A stretch of DNA of 64,000 nt from Vibrio syngnathi (GCF_002119525.1 NZ_CP017917.1:620001-684000), one strand, 5' to 3'; shown: positions 1-8,968, counted from the first letter of the stretch. Numbers and translations are program-made. Notes: generated by a model not told the origin, from the letters alone.

Positions 1-2
1 TG

Positions 3-1127
3 TATCATCCGTTTTTACAAGGGCGAAATCGCGCGCATTTAACCCATATTCAAACGCAACTGACCTCAAAGTCTGGAATGACTCAGTATTCTCATGCTAA
101 TCCACATGAAGTCGGCAAGCGTGCGAAGGTCGCGTATTCAGTGAGGCTACCGAGTGGTAATACATTGGTGGCGACCACTTATAAAGATGAACTCATGTAC
201 TTGGTCGATCTCGAAGCGCTTAAAGATAAACTAAGAAAGTATTCATATGGCGATAGTGGTTATGTATATATCGTTGATTTGCAAGGCGAGCTAGTCCTCC
301 GACCCAATTTTGAACACGAACACTTGAAAGCCTTAATTGGTTATTCATCAGAGTTGCTCATCGATAAGGTCGTTGCTGAGCCTGAAGGGCATTTTAGTTA
401 CTCAATTTCAGATGACAACGGTACGACAAACAAAAACATTTTCTATAAGTTCTACCCATATCTAAATTGGATCATTTCTGCTGGAGTTTTGGAGCAAGAG
501 CTCAATAAGAACCACAGTTTATTGCTAGTTAGTTTGATGACCTTGGTTATAAGTTTGCTTAGCATCATCGCCGTTTTGGTGCTTTACCTGCGGCACCGTC
601 ATTTAAAGATCTTAGATGTAGCTAGCTTAGATTATCTTACGGGGTTGAGTAATCGGCGGGACTTTATTTCTCAGGTTAAGATGAGAATTTTAGAGTGTTC
701 GCCTTATCCGTTAAAAGGTGTTGGTATCATTCTTCTAGATATTGACCATTTTAAATCGGTAAACGATCTACACGGGCATAATGAAGGCGATAGAGTGATC
801 TGTGCCGTTGCAAAAGTATTGAAGCAATTTGCAAATAAAAATCGTCTAATTGCTCGCTATGGCGGTGAGGAATTTATCTTTGTGACTTTTGATTGCAATG
901 AATATCAATTGTACGAGTTGTCGGAAGAGTTGAGGCGTAGCGTCGAAAAAATTGAGGGGTTAGTGTTACCTGTAACGGTCAGTGTTGGGTGTCGCTATGC
1001 AAATGCACTGTTCCACATAGAAGGCACGATAGACCAAGCTGACAAAGCACTTTATCAAGCGAAAAAGAATGGACGCAATAACACACAGGTATACAGAGAG
1101 AGTCAATATCGTATTGTCTGTCATTGA
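3..1127 (+). CDS. GGDEF diguanylate cyclase with periplasmic Cache-type sensor, 5' end outside the window
   Basis: The reading frame is already open at the first bases, so the true start lies upstream and the ATG at 78 is internal. The visible N-terminal part looks like the second half of a dCache sensor (YHP, GDSGYVYIVD). One membrane segment follows at about nt 510-580, then a GGDEF domain whose signature GGEEF is at nt 861-875, as in active cyclases making c-di-GMP from two GTP. The residues preceding it lack the RxxD inhibitory site, so product feedback is probably absent. The protein ends shortly after the domain and is followed by a strong terminator. Ligand unknown. Confidence 0.93.
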   Translation, partial: YHPFLQGRNRAHLTHIQTQLTSKSGMTQYSHANPHEVGKRAKVAYSVRLPSGNTLVATTYKDELMYLVDLEALKDKLRKYSYGDSGYVYIVDLQGELVLRPNFEHEHLKALIGYSSELLIDKVVAEPEGHFSYSISDDNGTTNKNIFYKFYPYLNWIISAGVLEQELNKNHSLLLVSLMTLVISLLSIIAVLVLYLRHRHLKILDVASLDYLTGLSNRRDFISQVKMRILECSPYPLKGVGIILLDIDHFKSVNDLHGHNEGDRVICAVAKVLKQFANKNRLIARYGGEEFIFVTFDCNEYQLYELSEELRRSVEKIEGLVLPVTVSVGCRYANALFHIEGTIDQADKALYQAKKNGRNNTQVYRESQYRIVCH

Positions 1128-1151
1128 AGTTTTCTAAAACTAATAAGCATG

Positions 1152-1188
1152 AAAAAGCCCAAATAGAACGTTCTATTTGGGCTTTTTT
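1152..1188. terminator. bidirectional terminator
   Basis: A near-perfect stem (AAAAAGCCCAAATAGAAC and its complement) with A- and T-runs on both sides separates two convergent genes. Confidence 0.9.
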
Positions 1189-1217
1189 AGAATTGTTTGA
1201 AAGTGCTAGCCGTTAAT

Positions 1218-1472
1218 CTAAGCTTTTGCTGCTTTCATCGCTTCATTTTTTTTTTCCTTTTGCATTTTTGCAAGGAAGTAGATGTTCACACAAGCGATGA
1301 AACCGTTGGTTGCAACCACTGGCCATGCATCAATCATAACGCCGTATGCTGTGAATAGAGTACAGCCAACAAAGTTAAGGACACGCAGACGCACGATATC
1401 TTTCATTGTTAATGAAATTGCGACCATAATAGATGCCGCGTAACCTAAAATTTCAACCATATTGAATTCCAT
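1218..1472 (-). CDS. small inner-membrane protein, YgjV family-like
   Basis: An 84-residue protein with two or three hydrophobic segments (about residues 6-24, 32-50 and 52-68) and a short lysine-rich, probably cytoplasmic tail. Size and layout fit the YgjV-type (Imp-YgjV) small membrane proteins; I see no catalytic motif. The start ATG at 1472 has a good ribosome-binding site (GAGGG) before it; the ATG four codons later is less well placed. The gene is alone, convergent with the cyclase gene. Function unknown. Confidence 0.7.
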   Translation of the reverse strand: MEFNMVEILGYAASIMVAISLTMKDIVRLRVLNFVGCTLFTAYGVMIDAWPVVATNGFIACVNIYFLAKMQKEKKNEAMKAAKA

Positions 1473-1726
1473 TGTGTGACCCTCTTAAATTTGCCGATGC
1501 TTTATCGGTACCAATTCTTCTCTTCATGAGATGATTGAGGAAGCTCCGTGCCCCGAATGGTTTGGTTATGTTTAACTAAGTTTACTATACCGAGTCTATT
1601 TCTGTGGTTAAACCCCCAAAATGAGTAGAAGTGAAGGTTAGCGATTACGCAAACGTTTAATGATCTTTCTATTAATATAATTACTGTTTATGTTGAAGGT
1701 CAAATTGATAATTATTCTTGTATAGC
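1473..1726. other. intergenic stretch before the inverted-repeat element
   Basis: AT-rich spacer that must carry the promoter of the small membrane protein gene on the minus strand. I see no further gene, RNA or clear operator. Confidence 0.4.
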
Positions 1727-1994
1727 TAGGGCGTGTTGATCTTTCGAGCTGATTTTTGCAGCGAGTTGCTGGGTATTTGTACAAGGCAGAGGCACCGATG
1801 TGTAGCTAGCCTACATGAGAAGCCGATAACGTAGTAGAAATGGCCAGCAAACGCTGCCCGAAGGGTTCGGCTAAAACCATTTTACTCTTTGTTGAGGGAG
1901 ATTTGCTTAGAATGACTAGGCTACTTCTCCCTCGCCGCGATTAAAACGCTTTTATCTCGAACAAAATTTAACTACGAAAGGTCAACACGCCCTA
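1727..1994. mobile_element. 268-bp MITE-like element with 20-bp terminal inverted repeats
   Basis: The left end (TAGGGCGTGTTGATCTTTCG, 1727-1746) is repeated inverted at the right end (1975-1994) with 19 of 20 matches. No open frame inside could encode a transposase. A TA dinucleotide at each outer edge could be target duplication or part of the repeat. The element stops directly before the ribosome-binding site of the next gene (AAGGAAG), so that gene's promoter must lie inside or beyond it. Interpretation as a non-autonomous insertion is an inference from structure. Confidence 0.75.
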
Positions 1995-2006
1995 AGGAAG
2001 CCGCGA

Positions 2007-2591
2007 ATGATAAAACGATTCATATGTGCAACAAAAGGCGTAAATAAAGTCGTATTGTTGGCTTTGATAGCGATTGGACTGACAGCGTGTACAACCAATG
2101 AAACAACTCTAACTCACAATTATGGCGTGGTGACCAGTGGTGACTTTGATTTCATGAAACATGGGGTAGTCACGTACTCATGGCATCCCGAATCAGAGCA
2201 AGTGTACCTTTCTGAAAAATATGACAAGACGGTCGTCACTGATCTTGTACGCGAAGCGATTAAAGAACAACTTTCATTGAAAGGTTATCAGTTGAAATCC
2301 GGGGCTGGTGACGTCGTAGTGGGTTTTGGATTAGCTGAAGAATCTGAACTGAACGATGAATCGATCTTTGATGCGATTCAGCTATCTACAGGTGTGCCAT
2401 TTTATAGTGATGATGGAAAGGTAAGCGAGAAAGGCTCTTTGTATATTGCTTTTTTTGTTCCTAATTCGGAAGTTATACATTGGCAAGCACTGGCGCAGTC
2501 TGGTATCCAACCTGATATAGAGCCGAGCGAAAGCAAACAACGGGTTATGGGCTTTGTTGAAATGTTATTTAGACGTATGCCTGAGAGGTAA
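2007..2591 (+). CDS. DUF4136-type lipoprotein
   Basis: A 194-residue protein with a basic N-terminus, a hydrophobic stretch and the lipobox LTAC, cysteine at residue 28, so it should be lipid-anchored in the envelope. The mature part matches the size and pattern of DUF4136 lipoproteins (alternating strands, a central VVVGFGL, a C-terminal helix ending FRRMPER). No enzymatic motif is visible. It is a single gene. Its ribosome-binding site AAGGAAG abuts a transposon-like element, so its expression may depend on that insertion. Confidence 0.75.
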   Translation: MIKRFICATKGVNKVVLLALIAIGLTACTTNETTLTHNYGVVTSGDFDFMKHGVVTYSWHPESEQVYLSEKYDKTVVTDLVREAIKEQLSLKGYQLKSGAGDVVVGFGLAEESELNDESIFDAIQLSTGVPFYSDDGKVSEKGSLYIAFFVPNSEVIHWQALAQSGIQPDIEPSESKQRVMGFVEMLFRRMPER

Positions 2592-2769
2592 AGCGAAGTG
2601 TTGAATGTATTCATTGAGTCAATCGTTCTTGTGTGAAAAATGGACAGGTCGCAGATTATACTTTTTTATTTGTAACGAACCGTACAAATACGTAAAGCAA
2701 CGTAAAGTTCGCGCTTCTTTTGCTAGCATTTGTCTATACTGAACAAAACGTTAACTTAGGTTTAATTCA

Positions 2770-3954
2770 ATGAAACGGTTCTCAAAATACTCTCTCCCTC
2801 TATTAAGTATGTTCATTGTAAGTAACGCAGCGATGGTAGCAAATACTGCTGTCGCGGCACCTTCTATAGTACCAAGCCCACCTAGCCTAGGCGCAAAAGG
2901 GTATGTGTTAATTGATTTTAACTCTGGTGATGTGCTGGTAGAAAAAAACGCACACACTAAGTTGAACCCAGCGAGTCTAACCAAGCTTATGACCAGTTAT
3001 GTGGCTGGACAAGAGATGAAACGAGGTAACATCTCTGCGGATGATCAGGTGCGAATTAGCGAAAACGCATGGGCGAAAAACTTCCCTGATTCTTCAAAAA
3101 TGTTCATCGAAGTGAACACTGATGTCGCGATGATGGATCTTTACCGCGGCTTGATTATTCAATCAGGGAACGATGCGAGTGTTGCGATTGCAGAACATGT
3201 TGCGGGTTCACAAGATGCATTTGTTGACTTGATGAACTCTTGGGCGGCTTCGCTAAAACTGGAAAATACCCATTTTGCGAATGCACATGGCTTAGATGCG
3301 GACGATCTCTATTCAACGCCTTATGATATCGCTCTATTAGGCCGTGCAATTATTCGCGATTTACCGGATGTGTATGGTTTATACAGCGAACGCTCGTTTA
3401 GCTACAACAAGATAACCCAACACAACCGCAATGGCTTATTACGTGATAGAAGCTTAACGGTCGATGGCATGAAAACAGGCTACACCTCTGGTGCAGGCTA
3501 CAGTTTAGCGAGTTCGGCGACGCAAGGTGAGATGAGACTTATCGCGGTTGTGATGGGCGCATCAAGCGTTAAGAGCCGTGAGTCAGACAGCAAACAATTG
3601 TTGAGCTATGGTTTTCGTTTCTTCGATACGCTAAATCCTCACCAAGGCGGTGACCAAGTCGCTGAAGAGAAGGTGTGGTTTGGTGCCCAAGATACGTTGA
3701 AGCTAGGCGTTGCAGAAGATACGTTTATTACGCTGCCTAAGTCAGACAGTAAAAAGTTAACGGCATCGATTGAACTGATTTCTGAACTGAAAGCCCCGAT
3801 TTCAGAAGGCCAAACCTTAGGCGTTGTTCATTACACCGTTGATGGTGAAGATGTTCAAACTCAACCTTTGATCGCGTTGGAAGCGGTAGAGCAGGCTGGC
3901 TTGTTCAAACGCTTGATGGACTACGTAAAGCTATTTTTTGCTAGTTTGTTTTAA
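2770..3954 (+). CDS. dacA: D-alanyl-D-alanine carboxypeptidase, PBP5/6 type
   Basis: A 394-residue low-molecular-mass penicillin-binding protein that removes the terminal D-Ala from peptidoglycan pentapeptides in the periplasm. Signal peptide about residues 1-29 (TAVAA/PSI). All three active-site motifs are present: SLTK at 69-72 (nucleophile S69), SGN at 132-134 and KTG at 235-237. The C-terminal domain after about residue 290 and the final amphipathic segment (FKRLMDYVKLFFASLF) match the membrane-associating tail of PBP5. Length is normal for the family. Monocistronic, with its own terminator downstream. Confidence 0.96.
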   Translation: MKRFSKYSLPLLSMFIVSNAAMVANTAVAAPSIVPSPPSLGAKGYVLIDFNSGDVLVEKNAHTKLNPASLTKLMTSYVAGQEMKRGNISADDQVRISENAWAKNFPDSSKMFIEVNTDVAMMDLYRGLIIQSGNDASVAIAEHVAGSQDAFVDLMNSWAASLKLENTHFANAHGLDADDLYSTPYDIALLGRAIIRDLPDVYGLYSERSFSYNKITQHNRNGLLRDRSLTVDGMKTGYTSGAGYSLASSATQGEMRLIAVVMGASSVKSRESDSKQLLSYGFRFFDTLNPHQGGDQVAEEKVWFGAQDTLKLGVAEDTFITLPKSDSKKLTASIELISELKAPISEGQTLGVVHYTVDGEDVQTQPLIALEAVEQAGLFKRLMDYVKLFFASLF

Positions 3955-4000
3955 ATAGAGATAGTGGCGACAAGTCACGATGGAAAACCTAAACACTATG

Positions 4001-4036
4001 GGCGTTGTGAGTTAATCACAGCGCCTATTTTTATTT
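4001..4036 (+). terminator. terminator of dacA
   Basis: Ten-base-pair stem (GGCGTTGTGA with TCACAGCGCC, one G-U pair), five-base loop, followed by a T-rich tail. Confidence 0.75.
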
Positions 4037-4129
4037 CTACATCAATCAAAACACCGTGCCGCACTATCTTTATTAGCCGTAGCGGTCGGTTTCGATTACT
4101 ATACGCAAAATTTAGTAGCGTAGTTACTT

Positions 4130-4423
4130 ATGACGATTGATATAAAGAACGTAACCGAACCCGAAGTAACATGTGCCAATTGCCAGGCGTGCTGTTGCCG
4201 TTTAGAAGTTATGATCATCACAGATACGGGCGTACCTGAAGAGCATATTGCTTATGACGAATGGGGCGGCGAAACGATGTTGCGACTCGACGACGGTTGG
4301 TGTTCTGCTGTAGATAGAGAAACACTGATGTGTACTATTTACGAAAACCGACCTTGGATCTGTCGTGAATTCGAAATGGCCTCTTTTGAATGTGTTGATC
4401 AGCGAAAGGATGTAATGGGTTAA
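4130..4423 (+). CDS. YkgJ-type cysteine-cluster protein
   Basis: A 97-residue protein with an N-terminal CANCQACCC cluster and further cysteines in WC (about residue 63), MC, IC and FEC, the pattern of the YkgJ/CxxCxxCC family thought to bind zinc or iron. The RPWICREF stretch is typical of these proteins. It is somewhat short and ends soon after the last cysteine. No Shine-Dalgarno is obvious before the ATG. Its biological role is not established. Confidence 0.82.
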   Translation: MTIDIKNVTEPEVTCANCQACCCRLEVMIITDTGVPEEHIAYDEWGGETMLRLDDGWCSAVDRETLMCTIYENRPWICREFEMASFECVDQRKDVMG

Positions 4424-4496
4424 GTGTTTGCAACATTGACGTTAGTAACGAAAGTACGCTACCGAGCTGTGATAAGGACATTAAAAAATTAAATTT

Positions 4497-4531
4497 CAGG
4501 GTTCTATATCTCAAGCAGATTTAGAACCCTG
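4497..4531. terminator. hairpin between convergent genes, probable terminator
   Basis: Perfect 10-bp stem (CAGGGTTCTA/TAGAACCCTG), 15-base loop. On the minus strand it is followed by a T-rich run, so it best serves the pseudouridine synthase gene. Confidence 0.65.
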
Positions 4532-4607
4532 ATGCGTTTAACGAGACAAGAACTTTTATGGGACAAAAATTTTAGTGCGGTAATAGTTTTAGCAGGATAA
4601 GAACAGC

Positions 4608-6290
4608 TTAAAACTCAGAAGGCACTTCAAACTCGATCCACTTGCCTGTTGTTGGGTGAATCAGTTTTAGGTAGCCCGCATGAAGGTGCAGACGTTCGCG
4701 TTTGTAACCATAGAGATCATCACCACGAATCGGTACACCAAGCCCTAATGGATGAGCACAATGCACACGCAGCTGATGTGTGCGTCCTGTTTTAGGATAC
4801 AAGTGAACCTTGGTTTTACCATTATGAGTGCTAACAGTCTGCCAATGGGTCTCTGCGTTTCGTCCGTGATCATGGCAAACCAGTTGTCTTGGTCTATCAG
4901 TAATGTCGCCGCGCAAGGGAAGGCTGATATCGCCAGATTCGCCCGTTATTTCACCATCAAGCAGAGCGGTGTAGCGCTTCTCGACGGTTCTGTCGATGAA
5001 TTGCTTTTGGATGTGTTTATTAGACTCTGCGGTCAGCGCCAAAATCAATAATCCAGACGTCGACATATCTAATCTATGGATTATCAAAGGCCCTGTTGCA
5101 TTCGGATAACGCGCTTTAATGCGGGTATAAACCGAGTCTTCGATAAACTTACCAGGAACCGACAAGAACTCCTCGGGTTTATTCACCACCACGATCTCGT
5201 CGTCTTCATAAACAATATCAAACGACTTACCAACCGCAGGATTCACGATAAGCGGGTTATCTTCTAATTCGATGCCGTTTAGCTGGTGGTCGAGGATCTC
5301 GAAGCTTTTACTTTGGCAAACCGGGTACAGATTTGAGTGCTGGCGAATGACAGCCGTTGGAGGCAATCCCCACCAAAACTCAGACAAAGCTAATGGTTTA
5401 AATCCGTGTTCAAACGCAAAGTTAAGTAACTTAGGTAGGCAGCAGTCGCCAGAGCCTTCAAGAGCGTCTTTGCCATCTAACAATTCAAGCAGGTTCTTTG
5501 ATTCGAGTGCTTGGTTGATAAAGCGATAATGAGACAAACGTTGCGCTTCTAATTCGCCGGAAATCGCTTGGTATTCTTGCTTGCGGCTTTTGAGTTCGCT
5601 TTCGATTGCATCAACTTGCGACTGGCGTTCTGCGATCTTTTGTTTCCACTGGATACGGAGCGCTTTTAGGTCGCGCTTCTCTTGGCTGCTTAGATTGCCT
5701 AATTGTTTAAGCAGGTCAGCGGCTGAATCAAGATTCCCCAATGCCTTTTCTTGATTGGCTTGTTCTCTGAGTTCGTTACGCTGAGATTTGTTTGCTGCCA
5801 TGGCTAATTGAAAGGCTTCGATAGATTGTGCTGATTCGATTTTTAACTCTTCAAATTCAGCCAATAATGCGTCTAGGTTGTGCGACTGTTGTAGTTTTTC
5901 AATGTCATCCGCTAGTTGCGATTGGCGAGCAAGGTTTGCACTGTTGTGAGATTGAAACTGTTCTGAATCGAAGGCTGATGGAACAAAGTTAATGTTGTTT
6001 AACTGAGAGGCCAAAGACGGATATAACTGCAAACCTGAAAATGCAGAAAGGTAGCCTAGCTCTTGAGTTGTTGGATCCTGAACAAGAAGTACGGCATAGA
6101 GGTTGCCTTGCGATGTTTCATTCACACCGCAGTCGAGTAATGACTGCTGAAGTTGCTGCATGGCAAACTCACACGTTGGATGTGGTGTGTAGTAGTACGG
6201 AAACGTAAAACGAGTCGGTAGCGGTAAGTCTACATTCGTATTGTCGTTTTTTAGGTGCAGTGGCGTGTATTGAGCAAGGTTTGCTGACAT
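4608..6290 (-). CDS. RluA-family RNA pseudouridine synthase with long coiled-coil N-terminus
   Basis: A 560-residue protein whose last third is an RluA-type catalytic domain converting uridine to pseudouridine in RNA. Motifs: YEDDEIVVVNKP, the catalytic HRLDMSTSG (about 405-413, Asp408), and YPKTGRTHQLRVH. The first 370 residues are unusual for RluA enzymes: a possible globular start, then a glutamine/glutamate-rich stretch (about 110-260) that should form a coiled coil. The RNA target (rRNA or tRNA) cannot be read from the sequence. I start at the ATG at 6290; a TTG three codons upstream is also possible. Single gene. Confidence 0.9.
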   Translation of the reverse strand: MSANLAQYTPLHLKNDNTNVDLPLPTRFTFPYYYTPHPTCEFAMQQLQQSLLDCGVNETSQGNLYAVLLVQDPTTQELGYLSAFSGLQLYPSLASQLNNINFVPSAFDSEQFQSHNSANLARQSQLADDIEKLQQSHNLDALLAEFEELKIESAQSIEAFQLAMAANKSQRNELREQANQEKALGNLDSAADLLKQLGNLSSQEKRDLKALRIQWKQKIAERQSQVDAIESELKSRKQEYQAISGELEAQRLSHYRFINQALESKNLLELLDGKDALEGSGDCCLPKLLNFAFEHGFKPLALSEFWWGLPPTAVIRQHSNLYPVCQSKSFEILDHQLNGIELEDNPLIVNPAVGKSFDIVYEDDEIVVVNKPEEFLSVPGKFIEDSVYTRIKARYPNATGPLIIHRLDMSTSGLLILALTAESNKHIQKQFIDRTVEKRYTALLDGEITGESGDISLPLRGDITDRPRQLVCHDHGRNAETHWQTVSTHNGKTKVHLYPKTGRTHQLRVHCAHPLGLGVPIRGDDLYGYKRERLHLHAGYLKLIHPTTGKWIEFEVPSEF

Positions 6291-6354
6291 GAAGATCAAA
6301 CTCTATGGCTGTTCAGTTAGAGTTCGGTATTGTTGTCGAAATGAAGGCAAATGA

Positions 6355-6389
6355 GAAGCCAAAGCGAAAGATAAATCGGCTTTGGCTTC
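6355..6389. terminator. probable terminator of the GST operon
   Basis: Perfect 11-bp stem (GAAGCCAAAGC/GCTTTGGCTTC) just downstream of the GST gene; the T-tract is weak on either strand. Confidence 0.5.
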
Positions 6390-6441
6390 ATTTAGTTGCT
6401 TGTACTTATTCTAAGAACGCACGAGCTTGAGTAAAACTCGA

Positions 6442-7062
6442 TCAGTTCGAGTGTTCTAGCTCTACTTGCTCGGCTTTTTGGTAAGCAGGGTGGCTGGTTA
6501 AAAGCTCACCGTATTTAGCGATGTTCGGGTAGAGCGCAGTTGCACCGAAGTTACCCACGATTTCTACGATGAACGACATCATGAAATCGGCACCCGTTAG
6601 TGTGTCTGCGACCAAGTAGGTTTTACCTTCAAGTGCATTATTCACGTAAGTTAAGATCTTTTGGTTTTCATCGTCAGCATAACCGCCTAGGAAGTTAGTC
6701 TCACAACCGTCTTTCATTACAAAGATCTTAAGTAGCATTGGTAAAATGCCTGAGCTCTCAGCAAAATGTAGCCACTGTGAATATTCTACGTAGTCAGATG
6801 TACCGCGTGTTGGTGCGAACTTACCTTGACCGTATTTGTCGATTAGGTATTCCGTGATAGCGCCAGATTCAGTGATCACCATTCCATCGTCTTCAATGAC
6901 CGGAGACTTACCAAGAGGGTGAACGGACTTCAATTCTGGTGGCGCTAAAAACGTTACACTGTCTCGTTGATATGGTTTGACTTGGTAATCAACACCAAGC
7001 TCTTCTAACAGCCAGATGATGCGTTTTGAACGTGACTTATTCAGGTGATGTAAAGTAATCAT
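6442..7062 (-). CDS. glutathione S-transferase family protein
   Basis: A 206-residue soluble protein with an N-terminal thioredoxin fold (YQVKPYQRD, HPLGKSPVIEDDG, ESGAITEYL) that binds glutathione and a helical C-terminal domain (TLTGADFMMSF). Length is standard for bacterial GSTs. The likely job is conjugation or reduction of reactive electrophiles. It is the second gene of an operon 35 bases behind an NADPH-type oxidoreductase, downstream of a TetR operator, which supports a role in an electrophile-response unit. The actual substrate is unknown. Confidence 0.92.
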   Translation of the reverse strand: MITLHHLNKSRSKRIIWLLEELGVDYQVKPYQRDSVTFLAPPELKSVHPLGKSPVIEDDGMVITESGAITEYLIDKYGQGKFAPTRGTSDYVEYSQWLHFAESSGILPMLLKIFVMKDGCETNFLGGYADDENQKILTYVNNALEGKTYLVADTLTGADFMMSFIVEIVGNFGATALYPNIAKYGELLTSHPAYQKAEQVELEHSN

Positions 7063-7097
7063 GATTCTACCTAGTTAACGGGTTCAGTTTTTTGAAT

Positions 7098-8129
7098 TTA
7101 TTTAGCTTCGTTTGTTTTGATAACAAGCTTACCGAAGTTTTGGCCTTCCAATAGACCCATGAATGCTTGTGGCGCTTCGTCTAGACCTTCAATTAGGTGC
7201 TCACGATAGTGCATCTTGCCTTGAGACAACCATTCCGTCATTTGAACAGCAAACTCGTTATAACGGTGCGCGTAGTCATCAAAGATAATGAAGCCTTGCA
7301 TCTTAATACGCTTAACCAATAGGGTACCAACAAGGCTAGACATGCGATCTGGGCCTTCTGGAAGTGATGTCGCGTTGTATTGTGAAATTAGGCCACACAC
7401 AGGAATACGAGCACCTGTGTTAAGCAATGGCATTACCGCGTCGAACACCTTGCCGCCAACGTTTTCGAAATAAATGTCGATGCCGTTGCTACATGCTTTA
7501 GCCAATTGCTCCGCGAAGTCGTCGGCTTTGTGGTCGATACATTCATCAAAACCAAGCACGTCTTTCGCGTACTGACACTTCTCTTGACCACCAGCAACGC
7601 CGATAACACGACAGCCTTTTAGTTTGCCGATTTGTCCAACGGTTGCGCCTACTGCACCTGTTGCCGCCGCAACGACTAGAGTGTCGCCTTGTTTAGGTTG
7701 GCCGATATCAAGCAAACCCATGTAAGCCGTAAAGCCAGGCATACCCATGATGCCCAGTGCGTAAGAAGGGTGTGTTGGCTCTTTACCTAGTTTGATTAGG
7801 CCTTCACCGTTAGACACACCAAGATCTTGCCAACCAGTGTAAGCCAGTACCCATTCGCCAACTTCAAAATCGCTGTTGTTTGACTCTTCAACCTGACATA
7901 CGGTTGCACCAACCATCACTTCATCAACCGTAACAGGGTCTGCGTAAGATTTAGCATCGCTCATACGGCCACGCATGTATGGGTCTAGAGAAAGGTAAAC
8001 TGAACGAAGTAACATCTCGCCGTCTTTAATTGTAGGTGCGGCTACTGTTTCTAAACGGAAGTTGTTTTGAGTCGGTGCGCCAACTGGGCGAGAAGCCAAT
8101 ACGATGCGGCGATTGTCTTGTTGAGTCAT
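7098..8129 (-). CDS. NADP-dependent medium-chain oxidoreductase, CurA/YncB-like
   Basis: A 343-residue zinc-free medium-chain dehydrogenase/reductase that probably reduces the C=C bond of reactive enones with NADPH. Seen: LDPYMRGRM near residue 50, typical of the 2-alkenal/prostaglandin reductase and CurA group; a nucleotide-binding loop AATGAVGATVGQIGKLKG (about 153-170); VFENVGG-type motif as YFENVGGKVFD. Length fits the family. It is the first gene after a TetR-type operator and is followed by a GST, so both are probably derepressed by the same toxic electrophile. Substrate unknown. Confidence 0.92.
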   Translation of the reverse strand: MTQQDNRRIVLASRPVGAPTQNNFRLETVAAPTIKDGEMLLRSVYLSLDPYMRGRMSDAKSYADPVTVDEVMVGATVCQVEESNNSDFEVGEWVLAYTGWQDLGVSNGEGLIKLGKEPTHPSYALGIMGMPGFTAYMGLLDIGQPKQGDTLVVAAATGAVGATVGQIGKLKGCRVIGVAGGQEKCQYAKDVLGFDECIDHKADDFAEQLAKACSNGIDIYFENVGGKVFDAVMPLLNTGARIPVCGLISQYNATSLPEGPDRMSSLVGTLLVKRIKMQGFIIFDDYAHRYNEFAVQMTEWLSQGKMHYREHLIEGLDEAPQAFMGLLEGQNFGKLVIKTNEAK

Positions 8130-8163
8130 TGGATATCCTTAATTTAATGTTTATATATTTAGA

Positions 8164-8182
8164 ATTAGACCAGTCGTCTAGT
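8164..8182 (-). promoter_or_regulatory. TetR-type operator of the oxidoreductase-GST operon
   Basis: ATTAGACCAGTCGTCTAGT contains inverted half-sites TAGAC and GTCTA around a 5-base spacer. It lies 35 bases before the oxidoreductase start and is identical over 19 bases to the site in front of the tetR gene. Confidence 0.85.
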
Positions 8183-8265
8183 CTTGCTGTCTAAAAATCC
8201 CGCCGTCATCTAAATATAAGAGGGCGGGTTATCTGTTGTTAATAAAGACTAAACACAGTACGTGG

Positions 8266-8856
8266 TTAGTTTTTACCTTTTAAAATCTGTTGGGTTAGGT
8301 TTAAAGCTGATTCTAAGCTGTGTGAACTCTGGCTTAGTTTGCTTAATAAGCTTGCACCCAACCACATTGAGTAAAGGTTCTGAGCTGCTTCTTGGCTGTC
8401 TTCAACCTTTATCGAGCTATCTTCAACACCACCGACAATGCACTGCTCGATGGTGTTCGTCACTTTCTGTGCACCTTTTAATAGCGCTTGGCGCATAGGA
8501 TCCGAAAGATCAGAAACTTCAGCGCTAAGCTTAACCACTAAGCATTTATGAGCGTTACAGGTACCGTTTTCAATCTGTGACCATCGAGTGAAATAACTGA
8601 TAATTCTTTGGTAATGGTTGCCTTCACCATGAATCAAAAGAGTTTCAACTCTGCTGATGTAGGTCTCAAAATAGTGCTGGATCAGAGCCTCGCCAAATTG
8701 CTCTTTCGATTTAAAGTAGTGGTAAAACGATCCTTTTGGAACATCCGCTTCTTTAAGCAATTGCGATAAGCCAACGCCCGTAAAGCCGTTGTTCACTATT
8801 AATTGGTAGCCAACATCTAAAACATGCAGGCGTGTGTCATTCGTTTTATCGTTCAT
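8266..8856 (-). CDS. TetR/AcrR-family repressor
   Basis: A 196-residue regulator. N-terminal helix-turn-helix typical of TetR proteins (GFTGVGLSQLLKEADVPKG, then SFYHYFKSKEQF), and a C-terminal ligand-binding domain with cysteines (CNAHKC near residues 100-105, another near 143) that might sense thiol-reactive compounds; this last point is a guess. I start at the ATG at 8856; an upstream GTG at 8865 is possible. Its own promoter and that of the next operon carry the same 19-base operator, so it most likely represses both itself and the oxidoreductase-GST pair. Confidence 0.93.
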   Translation of the reverse strand: MNDKTNDTRLHVLDVGYQLIVNNGFTGVGLSQLLKEADVPKGSFYHYFKSKEQFGEALIQHYFETYISRVETLLIHGEGNHYQRIISYFTRWSQIENGTCNAHKCLVVKLSAEVSDLSDPMRQALLKGAQKVTNTIEQCIVGGVEDSSIKVEDSQEAAQNLYSMWLGASLLSKLSQSSHSLESALNLTQQILKGKN

Positions 8857-8875
8857 GGGCAGCACTATAAATAAA

Positions 8876-8894
8876 ATTAGACCAGTCGTCTAGT
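8876..8894 (-). promoter_or_regulatory. TetR-type operator, autoregulatory copy
   Basis: Exact 19-base copy of the site at 8164-8182 (TAGAC-N5-GTCTA core), 19 bases upstream of the tetR start codon, placing it over or next to its promoter. Confidence 0.85.
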
Positions 8895-8968
8895 GGTTAA
8901 TTTAGAAAGTAAAATCTTGGCGTGCTAAATGGGATTTAACCGTTTCCCCGTTTAACCGTTTAGATATA

